DNA from: Sphingomonas sp. HF-S4
Lineage (GTDB): Bacteria; Pseudomonadota; Alphaproteobacteria; Sphingomonadales; Sphingomonadaceae
DNA length: 64,000 nucleotides
Direction of reading: 5' to 3'
Assembly: GCF_032911445.1 (NCBI RefSeq)
Contig: NZ_JAWJEJ010000001.1
Location: 930,001-994,000, forward strand
Made by a program: the position numbers and the translations under genes. This document shows positions 26,377 through 35,500 of this stretch, one piece after another. The notes below the pieces were generated by a model. That model was not told where the DNA came from and did no database searches. It saw only the letters and a program-made list of their open reading frames with translations. Within the stretch, counting starts at the first letter, position 1; each line of letters begins with the position of its first letter.

Positions 26377-27567
26377 ATGCATACGAATACCCAGCCGAGA
26401 TTACGCTACGGAATGGTCGGCGGCGGCGAGGGCGCATTCATCGGTGCGGTGCACCGCATGGCGGCCGCGCTCGACGGCGAATTCGAGCTGGTCTGCGGTG
26501 CGTTCAGCAGCGATGCCGCGCGCAACCAGCGTAGCGCTGCAGGGCTTGGGCTCCCGTCCACCCGCGCGTACCCCGATCTCGAAGCGATGCTGGCGGGCGA
26601 GGCGGCGCTGCCCGAGAGCGAGCGGATGCAGGCACTGGCGATCGTCACGCCCAACCATCTCCACGCCCCTGCGGCGATCGCCGCGCTCGACGCCGGCTTC
26701 CACGTCATGTCCGAAAAGCCGATGGCGCTGAACCTCGAGGAAGCATTGGCGATCGAGGCGGCGGTGGCGCGCAGCAGCAGGCTCTATGGCCTGACCTTCA
26801 CCTATAGCGGCTATCCGCTTGTCGAGGAGGCGCGGGCGCGCGTCGCGCGCGGCGATCTCGGCAAGATCCGGCTGGTCCAGGTCGAATATTCGCAAGGGTG
26901 GCTCAGCCAGGCGATCGACCGTGACGGCCAGAAGCAGGCCGAATGGCGCACCGATCCCGCGCGCGCCGGGCTCGGCGGGTGCCTGGGCGATATCGGCACG
27001 CATGCCTTCCAGCTCGCCGAGCACGTCTCGGGACTCGCAGTGGAGGCGGTCAGCGCGGATCTCAGCATCTTCGTCCCCGGCCGCCGCCTCGACGACGACG
27101 TCGCGGCGCTGCTCCGGCTCGAAGGCGGCGCGCGCGGCGTGCTCAAGGCGAGCCAGGTCGCGGCAGGCGACGAAAACGGGCTGCGAATCCGCGTCCACGG
27201 CGAGAAGGGCGGGCTCGACTGGTCGCAGATGGAGCCCAACACGCTCACCTTGCGGTGGCTCGATCGCCCTGCCGAGATTGTCCGTGCCGGCGGCCCAGGG
27301 CTCGATTCGCTTACGACCGCGCGGCTGCGCACCCCTGCCGGCCACCCCGAAGGCTATATCGAGGCGTTCGCCAACCTCTACCGCAGCTTCGGCCGCGCGC
27401 TCCAGGGCGGCGCGACCACCCCGCCGCAGCGTGGCGAGGCCGACTGGTTTCCCGGCATCGCCGACGGCCTGCGCACGATGACCTTCATCGAGGCGATGAT
27501 CGCCAACAGCGCCGGCGACGCCAAATGGACCTCGCTCGCCGACGTGCTCGCTGCGGGCCGGGGCTAA
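26377..27567 (+). CDS. Gfo/Idh/MocA-family NAD(P)-dependent oxidoreductase
   Basis: A 396-residue cytoplasmic dehydrogenase. ATG 26377 follows GAGGAGCGCC. The Rossmann motif is GMVGGGEGAFIGAVHRMA (residues 12-29); the catalytic-region motif is MSEKPMALNLEEAL, and the second domain includes LTFTYSGYPLVEEARARV, VEYSQGW and GCLGDIGTHAFQLAEHV with the conserved Asp/His. Family members oxidise or reduce sugars and cyclitols at one hydroxyl, often C3. Divergent from the cytochrome/GMC operon, it probably reduces the imported 3-keto sugar or completes its conversion. Confidence 0.9.
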   Translation: MHTNTQPRLRYGMVGGGEGAFIGAVHRMAAALDGEFELVCGAFSSDAARNQRSAAGLGLPSTRAYPDLEAMLAGEAALPESERMQALAIVTPNHLHAPAAIAALDAGFHVMSEKPMALNLEEALAIEAAVARSSRLYGLTFTYSGYPLVEEARARVARGDLGKIRLVQVEYSQGWLSQAIDRDGQKQAEWRTDPARAGLGGCLGDIGTHAFQLAEHVSGLAVEAVSADLSIFVPGRRLDDDVAALLRLEGGARGVLKASQVAAGDENGLRIRVHGEKGGLDWSQMEPNTLTLRWLDRPAEIVRAGGPGLDSLTTARLRTPAGHPEGYIEAFANLYRSFGRALQGGATTPPQRGEADWFPGIADGLRTMTFIEAMIANSAGDAKWTSLADVLAAGRG

Positions 27568-27610
27568 CGCGCCCAACCATTTGCCGCTTGCGTTCGGCTG
27601 CGGATCGTGG

Positions 27611-27649
27611 TGCCATCATGTGGCATAACGTGCCACAGATTGAACTGTG
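27611..27649. promoter_or_regulatory. Cluster of short inverted repeats before the GH105-like gene
   Basis: Three overlapping palindromes lie just upstream of the start at 27673: TGCCA-5-TGGCA (27611-27625), GTGGCA-5-TGCCAC (27620-27636) and CACAG-6-CTGTG (27634-27649). The alternating TGCCA/TGGCA pattern could be a regulator site; no regulator was identified. Confidence 0.35.
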
Positions 27650-27672
27650 CACGGCAGCAAATGGAGGGGACG

Positions 27673-29034
27673 ATGTCGCGAAGCGCGATCCGGATTGCGT
27701 GTTTGCCGGCGTTGCTGGCGGTGGCTCCCGCCGCGCAAGCGCAACTGGCGGGCCCCGCCGGCGGCATGCATCGCGATCCGGTGACCGACGTCGCCGACGC
27801 GCCGACCCGGCTCAAGCCCGGCTATCCGGTGCCGTATGGCCGACCCTCCGAAGCTGCGGTCAAGGCAGTAATGGACCGCACGTTCGATTATATCGAACGC
27901 GAGACCTCGCCGGTGCTGGTCGATGCCGCCGATAAGGAGGTGCGCGTAGGCGGCGAACTGCCCGCGGGCACGCGGCTCCGATCGGCCTATCGCCTGACCA
28001 GCTACGAATGGGGCGTGACCTATTCGGGCGCGCTGCTCGCCGCGGAGGTGACCGGCGATGCGCGCTACACGCGCTATGTCGCCGATCGGCTGGGGACCGT
28101 CGTCGATCTCGCCACGCGGTATCGCCGGCAGAAAACCGACGCCCAGCAGACTCCCGTCCGCCAGATGCTCGCGCCCGATCGGCTCGACGATACCGGCGCG
28201 ATGGCGGCGGCGCTGATTAAGGCGCATCGCGCGGGCGTGGTGACGCAGGGGCGCAGCCAGATCGACATCTATCTCGACTGGATCTTCAACCGCCAGTTCC
28301 GCCTGTTCGACGGCACGCTCGCCCGCCAGGTGCCGATGCCGGGCAGCCTGTGGCTCGACGATCTATACATGAGCGTCCCCGCACTCGCGCAGATGGGCGC
28401 GCTCACCGGCGAGCGCCGCTATTTCGACGACGCCGTCCGGCAGATCCTGCAATTCTCGAAGCGCATGTTCGTCGGCGAGAAGGGGCTATACCGGCACGGC
28501 TGGGTCGAGGGCATGGACCCGCACCCCGCTTTCTTCTGGGGACGCGCCAATGGCTGGGCGATCGTCGCGACGATCGAACTGCTCGAGGTGTTGCCCGAGG
28601 ACCATCCCGGCCGCGCCGCCGTGCTCGATCAGTTGCGCGCACACGCCGCGGGACTGGCGCGGCTCCAATCGGGCACCGGGCTGTGGCACCAGTTGCTCGA
28701 CCGGCCGGATTCGTATCTCGAGACCTCGGCCTCGACGATGTACGCCTATGCGCTCGCCCGCGCGATCAACCGCGGCTGGATCGATCGCCGCGCCTATGCG
28801 CCGGTGGCGGTGCTCGCCTGGAACGCCGTGGCGACCAAGGTCAATGCGGCGGGCGAAGTCGAGGACGTCTGCGTCGGCACCGGCATGGGGTTCGATCCGG
28901 CCTTCTATTACTTCCGCCCGCGCCACGTCCGCGCGGCGCATGGCTATGGCCCGGTGCTGCTCGCCGGCGCCGAGATCATCGCGCTGCTGCGCAAGGACGC
29001 GGCGGGGCCGCGCGAGAACCTGTTGTTCCGCTAG
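27673..29034 (+). CDS. GH105/GH88-like unsaturated glycuronyl hydrolase, secreted
   Basis: A 453-residue (alpha/alpha)6-barrel protein of the YteR-like group, whose known members are unsaturated rhamnogalacturonyl or glucuronyl hydrolases. ATG 27673 follows GGAGGGGACG and gives a signal peptide (SRSAIRIACLPALLAVAPAAQA). Motifs: RLTSYEWGVTYSGALLA, GSLWLDDLYMSVPALAQMG (with the Asp pair expected for catalysis), GWVEGMDPHPAFFWGRANGW, LWHQLLDRPDSYLETSAS and a late EVEDVCVGTGMG. No lyase gene is adjacent, so the substrate is uncertain. It stands alone downstream of the Gfo/Idh/MocA gene. Confidence 0.83.
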   Translation: MSRSAIRIACLPALLAVAPAAQAQLAGPAGGMHRDPVTDVADAPTRLKPGYPVPYGRPSEAAVKAVMDRTFDYIERETSPVLVDAADKEVRVGGELPAGTRLRSAYRLTSYEWGVTYSGALLAAEVTGDARYTRYVADRLGTVVDLATRYRRQKTDAQQTPVRQMLAPDRLDDTGAMAAALIKAHRAGVVTQGRSQIDIYLDWIFNRQFRLFDGTLARQVPMPGSLWLDDLYMSVPALAQMGALTGERRYFDDAVRQILQFSKRMFVGEKGLYRHGWVEGMDPHPAFFWGRANGWAIVATIELLEVLPEDHPGRAAVLDQLRAHAAGLARLQSGTGLWHQLLDRPDSYLETSASTMYAYALARAINRGWIDRRAYAPVAVLAWNAVATKVNAAGEVEDVCVGTGMGFDPAFYYFRPRHVRAAHGYGPVLLAGAEIIALLRKDAAGPRENLLFR

Positions 29035-29061
29035 CGGTTCCGCGCGGCCGTATCGACGATC

Positions 29062-29308
29062 TGTGACAGTCACGGCGTTGCCGGTCGCGAGCAGCAACCC
29101 GTCAAGGAACACCACTTTGGTCAATCCAGCAGCGTGCGTTCGGGGCAGCCGCGTCAACAGGTGCCTCAGCCGCTGGTGATCGTGCGCCGACAGCCAGACC
29201 GCGCCCGACCAGCGACTTGTCCACGCCGAGTTTGGACGCGAGCCGGCCACGGCTGATCGAGGCCGCCTACAACGCCGGGGTAAGGCGTTCGCCAAAGCGG
29301 TGCACCAT
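29062..29308 (-). pseudogene. Decayed helix-turn-helix regulator gene
   Basis: On the minus strand AGGAGGT precedes an ATG at 29308. The frame reads MVHRFGERLTPAL, hits a TAG at 29269-29267, and continues in the same frame as AASISRGRLASKLGVDKSL, a clear helix-turn-helix. It then breaks near 29200, and the reading resumes in another frame as VWLSAHDHQRLRHLLTRLPR. The pieces resemble the small helix-turn-helix proteins common in Sphingomonas. A stop plus a frameshift indicates a pseudogene; its 3' boundary is not clear. This fills most of the 29035-29506 gap. Confidence 0.5.
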
Positions 29309-29322
29309 CGAGTTGACCTCCT

Positions 29323-29391
29323 GCGGGGCGGCTGCCCCGCGCGAATGCAACCCGTTGCATTCCGATGCACCGTTCGGCGACGGTCGGTGCA
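29323..29391. promoter_or_regulatory. Palindromes upstream of the giant autotransporter gene
   Basis: Three dyads lie in 70 bases: GCGGGGC-4-GCCCCGC (29323-29340), ATGCAAC-2-GTTGCAT (29345-29360, perfect) and TGCACC-14-GGTGCA (29366-29391). They sit between the decayed regulator gene and the autotransporter start at 29507, so the second may be an operator. No promoter hexamers are obvious. The rest of this gap (29392-29506) shows nothing else. Confidence 0.4.
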
Positions 29392-29506
29392 CCTGCTTGC
29401 GCGGCCTCCCGCGGCCTAATCGAATCGGCGGCTCGAACCGCGATCCGCCCCTTCTTCTGAGGCGGTGCCGCGGCGTGGGCCGCAATCAGGAACAGGAACA
29501 CCGATC

Positions 29507-32500
29507 ATGACTGGATATAGCGCGTACGTCGCTCCCCCCGGAGCGGCGCTGACCTCCATGCGCCGTCGCAAGACGGCAAAACTCGCCACGCTCGCCGCCT
29601 CGGTCAGCTTCGCGGCCATCGCGTCGCCCGCTTATGCGCAATGCGTCGAAGGTCCGCCGAGTAATTTCACCTGTTCGGGGACGACCAATGTCTCGCAGGT
29701 CATCGTCAGCGATGATGCGACCGTCACCGCCGATCCGAATTTCGAGGTGGATACCAGCGGCAACGGCAACGGTGTGGCGCTGCAAGTCACCGGTGCCGGA
29801 GCCATCAGCTTCACGGGTGGTCCGATCCTGACCGGCGCCGGCGCGCGCTTTTCGACCACCGGGGCCAGCGGCTCCTCGGCGGGCGAGCTCCTGATAGTGT
29901 CAAGCGGGCGCATCATCGCCAATGGCAGCAACGGACTGCGGCTCGACAACAATGGCGGCGGCAGTACGGCCGCACTTTGGGGCGGCGCGATCACCAATAG
30001 TGGCGGCAACGGCGTGTTCGCCCGCAACTTCGCCGGCTCTGGCGAGCTTTTCCTGCTCGTCGGCCGGGTGAATGGCCGCGACGACGGCATCCGGGTGGAG
30101 CATGGCGGGAGCGAGACTGCTACCATCACCGCGACCGGCGCGGTGGTGGGCGACACCGCCGCAGGCGTGCGGATCAGCACCCTTGCCGGCGCGGGCGGCG
30201 TCGACCTGACCGTCTCCGACGTGACCGGTGGCACCTTCGGCATCTTCCTCGACAATGAGGGGGGTGGTATCAGCAAGGTCGACGCGACCGGCACGGTGAC
30301 CGGGCTCGACCAGGCCGGAATCCGCGTCTCGAGTGGTGCGAACACGCTCGGGATCGACATTCGCGCGGTGGCGGTGAACGGCGCCGACAACGGGATCATG
30401 GCCGATCACCAGGGCAGCGGCGACCTGTCGATCGTCGCTACCGGACAGGTGACCGGTGCGAGCCAGTACGGCATCCTCGCGAGCAACCAGGCGGCCGCCG
30501 GCAACCTCTCGATCACTGCCAGCGATGTGATCGGCGATACCGGCATCCGCGCGATCAACGGCGGCACCGGCGCCACCACATTGGTGACGACGGGCGACAT
30601 CCTCGGCTTCGGTACCGACGGGATCAGCGTCGACAACGACGTCAATGCCACCGATATCCTGATCGACGTCCACAACGTGACCGGCGCGCAGCGCGGCATC
30701 CGCGCCCAGAATCTGGGAAGCGGCAGCACGGTGGTGCGCTCGAACGGGGCGATCCACTCGGTGTCCAGCGGCGTCTTCGTCGAGACCGGGAATGCGACCA
30801 CGACGGCGCTGATCGATGTCGCCGACGTGATTAGCGACACCACCGCCGTTAACCTGATCCATTCGGGCAGCGGCGTGGCGCGCGTCAACGCTACGGGCAA
30901 TGTGGTGGGTACGCTGGGCAGCGGCATCGCAGTCGATGTCTTCGCGGGCTCGACCGATATCCGCGTCGACGCGGTCAATGTCACCGGCGGCAATTTCGGC
31001 ATCCGCACGCTCAACGAAGGCACCGGGGAGACCTTCATCGCCGTTACCGGGCTGGTAAAGGGCGGCGGTTCCGACCCCTATGGCTATGGTATCCTGGCGC
31101 AGAACCGCGACGGTCAGACCACCGATCTGATCGTGCGCGCAGCCGAGGTTCAGGCGACCCTCCAAGGCATCCTCGCCGAGAGTGACGGGCTGGGGACGAT
31201 GACGGTCCTGGCTGACAAGGTGACCAGCCAGGACGAGGCTGCCGTGCGGGTCTTAGCCGAGGGGGCCGTCAGCGCGGTCAACGTCGCGATTGGCGAGGCG
31301 ACCGGCGGCACCACCGGCATCGAAGTCGTCAACCTGGCAAGCGGCTCGGCCAGCATCGACGCGAGCGGAACCGTCACCGGACTGAGCGAATACGGTATCT
31401 ACGTCGAAAACGGCGTCAACAGCACCGGGATCGATATCCGCGCCAATCAGGTCAACGGCAACATCAGCGGCATCCAGACCGACAACCAGGGCAGTGGCGA
31501 CACCGCGATCGTTGCGACCGGGGCGGTCGTCGGCGGCGGTAACGGCATCTCTGCCTTCAACGCCGCATCCGCGCGCGACATCTCGATCACGGCGACCGAC
31601 GTTTCCGGCTTCTATGGCATTCGCAGCTTCAACGAAGGCACCGGCGCAACCTCGATCACCGCAACGGGCCTCGTCGACGGCACCGACTATGGGGTCGTCG
31701 CGGAGAATGCCAGCGGCGCGACCGACATGAATATCCGTGTCGCCGATGTCATCGCCAACGGTATTGGCATGGAAGTGGTGAATGCCGGGTCAGGCACGAC
31801 CAATGTCGTTGCTGACAATGTGACGGGGCTGGGCGGTGTGGGTGTCCGTATCAGTGCGGAAGATTTTGCAGGCTCGGTCGATCTCACCGTGGGGGATGTG
31901 ACCGGCGACGATGCTGGTGCCGTCATCGCGAATTCGGGCATTGGCGCTGCGCGGTTGACCGCGACCGGAACCGTAACCGGGGCCAATAACATCGGCATCA
32001 ATGTCCTTAACGATTTCAGCGCCACCGACATCGAGATTCACGCGTATAACGTAAACGGCAACGGGTTTGCCGGAATTTTGGCGTTCAACGACGGCACGGG
32101 CGACACCCTGGTCGAAACGACCGGTTTGGTCGCGAATATCGGCGTTGATGGCATTGGCGCAGTGAACCGAGAGACAGCGCGCAACCTCTCGGTCTCCGCG
32201 GTCGATGTCATCGGCGGCTTTGGCATCGCCGCCAGCAATTTCGGCACCGGCAGCACCGACGTCGTCTCGACCGGTACGGTCACCGGCTATTCGTTCGATG
32301 GCGTGACCGCCGGGAACATTGGGGCTGGGACCGACCTGAGGGTCGAGGTCAACGTCGTCAATGGCGACGATCGCGGTGTGCGGCTCCGCAACGAAGGGAC
32401 CGGTTCGACCCGCCTTCGTGCGCTTGGCAGTGTTACGGGCGCCACGGGGAACGGTATCGAAGCCGCGATCAGCGCCACCGCGCTTGGCCTAACCGTCGAT

Positions 32501-35500
32501 GTCGTCGATGTCACCGGGACCTCGGGTATCGTCATTGACAATCAGGGTCTTGGTACGACCCGCGTCGCTGCCACTGGCACTGTTACCGGCATCTCGGGGA
32601 ACGGAATCAACGCATTCGCCTTCACGCAAGCCGATGACATCGAGATCGATGTGGCGGATGTCATTGGTAACATCGGGGGCGTGAACGTCACCAATTACGG
32701 CACCGGATCGGCGAGCATCACCGCGAGCGGCACGGTCAGCGCGCTCGCGGCCGATGGCTACGGCATCGTCGTCGAAACCGGCACGGGCTCCACCGACATC
32801 CGCATCGCCGCGGCCGACGTGCTGGGCAATGCGGGCGGCATCTACACCGAAAATCTCGGCTCCGGTGAAACGGCCATCACCAGCTCCGGAACGGTCACCG
32901 GTGGATTCGCCTCCGGCATCTTCGCACGCAACGACGCCGGTTCGACCGACCTGACGATTGCGGCCAACACGGTCGTGGGCGCCGAGGACGGCATCGCTAC
33001 CGAGCATGTCGGCACCGGCGTCACGCGCATTGCCGCCGCATCGGCTACCGGAACGAACGGCGCAGGCGTATTCGTCCAGGCGGAGGGGACGGCGGGCGCT
33101 GTCGACCTCACGCTTGGCGACGCAACCGGCGCGACCTATGGCATTCTCGCCTATAATTACGGGACGGGCACCACCGAGGTCGAGACGACCGGCGCGGTAG
33201 CGGGTGCCGCCGACGCGGGCATCGCAATCGAGAATGGTGCCGGCGCTACTGGTATCGATCTCCGCGCCGCGCAGGTGGCAGGCGAAAACTACGGCATCCA
33301 GATGGAAAATCTGGGAGCCGGAAACACCTCGGTCGTCGCAACCGGGCCCGTCATCGCAAGCGCTGGGATGGGGATGTTCGTGTTCAACGACGCCACCGCC
33401 GCGAATATCCGCCTCGAGGCGGCGAGGGTGCAGGGCGCCGAGACGGGGATGCTGGTCGTCAACCAGGGCACCGGCACCACCAGCATCAGCGCCAGCGGGC
33501 TCGTCACCGGTACCAATGTCGCCGGGATCGACGCGCGCGCGGGTGTCACGGCGCAGGGGCTGACGGTGAGCGCCGTCGATGTCACCGGTGCTTCCGGGAT
33601 CACCGTCCAGAATTTCGGACAGGGCTCGGCGGGCATCTCCGCGACCGGCACGGTGACTGCACTGGACGCGACGGGCACCGGCATCGCGATGGTCGGCGGC
33701 ACCGGATCTATCGATCTCAGCGTGGCGTCGGTCCGCGTGGTCGGCGGGACGTTCGGCGTGGATACCGAAAATCAGGGAAGCGGCGACACGCTGATCCTCG
33801 CCAGCGGGCTCGTCACCGCCGGCGAAGTCGGAATCCGTGCGCACAACGGCGCCGGCGCCGAGGGGCTCGGTATCCGCTCTGCCCAAGTCCAGTCCGCCGG
33901 AAGCGGCATCATCGCCGAGAATCTCGGCACCGGCCGCACCGTCGTGCGCGCCGATGGTGCGGTGAACGCGCAGGGCGAGGCGGGGATCGGCGTCACTACG
34001 GGCGCCACTGCGGACGACGTCGCCGTCCTGGCCGGCACCGTGTCGGGCGGACTCGCCGGCATCTGGGTCGAGAATGAGGGGATCGGCAGCACCAGCATCA
34101 CTGCCAGCGGAGCGGTCTCGGGGACCGATTTCGGGATCACCGGCCGTAACAGCGCCAGCGCGACCGACCTGACGATCCGCGCCACGGATGCCCAGGGTGG
34201 CATCAACGCGGTCACCACCGAAAACCTCGGCACCGGCGAGACGCGGGTGATCACGACCGGCAATGTCGTCGCACAAGGCCAGTTCGGGATACGCGGGTCT
34301 GCGGGCGCCGGGGCGGGCGACATCGTCATCGAGACGGCCAATGCCTCGGGCGGGATCAGCGGCGTTTCCGCAGTCAATCTCGGCCTGGGCGATACGAGCA
34401 TCACCGTCAGCGGCACCGTGCACGGCGCCACTCGCGGCATCGAGGCCTTTGCCGACGGCAACCAGAGTGTGATCATCGTCAACAACGGCACCGTCCGCAA
34501 CACCTCCGGGCTGGCGTCGGCGCGGGCGATCGGCGCGAACGGCGGCGGAGTCGGTATCGGCAATGCCGGCACGCTGATCGGCACGGTCGAGATCGCCGGC
34601 GACCAGAGCCTGCTGGTCAATTCGGGCAGCTGGCGGAGCATCGGCGGGACGAGCAACTTCGCCACCGTCAACGATACGCTGCTCAACAGTGCCACCGGCA
34701 CGCTGGTCGGCGGCACGCTGGCGGGGACCGTGGAGACCACGATCTGGCAGGGGCTCGAGCGCTTCCGCAACGAAGGTGCGCTCCGCCTTCAGGACGGTGG
34801 CATCGGCGACCTCGTCCAGACCTCGGCCGCGACGACCTTCACCAGTGGCTCACTGCTCGCGGTGGACGTGGCCGGCACCACCGGTGCGGACCTGTACCGC
34901 ACCAGCGGCACCGTCACGATCAAGGCGGGCAGCCGTTTGAATGTCGTCGCCGCCCAGCCGCTGGTGCTCCACGGCAAGCATGTCGTGGTCCAGGCCGATG
35001 GCGGGCTCACCGGCCAGTTCGCGTTCGAGGACCAGATGCTGACCGCCTTTGCCGGGGTCCGCGACGGCTATACCGCCACCACCGCGTTCATCGAGTTCGC
35101 GCAGCTGAAGGCGTTCGAGGCGGCGGGGCTCACCCCGAACCAGAAGGAGACCGGCGCCGCCGCCGACGCGCTGCCCGACGGCAACGCGCTCAAGGACGCG
35201 CTGCTCCTGCTCCCCAACGATGCCGCGGCGCAGGAAGCGTTTGATCAGTTGTCGGGGGAAATCCACCCTTCGGCGCGCAGCGCGATGTTCGACGACAGCC
35301 GGCTCGTCCGCAATGCGGTGCTCGATCGTCTCGCCGGCGGGGTGCCAGGGTGGACCGCCTGGGCGCGCGGCTTCGGCGCCAGTGGCCAGAATGATGGCGA
35401 CTTCAACGCCGCGCAGATGAACCGCGATACGCGCGGCGGTGTGATCGGCGTCGATCGCGCCTTCGGGCCGGCGACGATCGGCATCGCCGGCGGCTGGACC

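Noticed and set aside
28486..29370. 294-codon minus-strand frame over the end of the GH105-like gene
   Set aside because: Only the part upstream of about 29062 resembles a protein (helix-turn-helix remnant); the rest is antisense to the GH105-like gene.
32489..34423. Long minus-strand open frames (644, 421 and 332 codons) opposite the autotransporter
   Set aside because: They mirror the repeat structure of the plus-strand gene and have no independent start signals; antisense shadows.
29940..34500. Regular repeats considered as a CRISPR-like or non-coding satellite array
   Set aside because: The period is about 150 bp, the units keep one reading frame throughout, and there are no identical short repeats with unique spacers.
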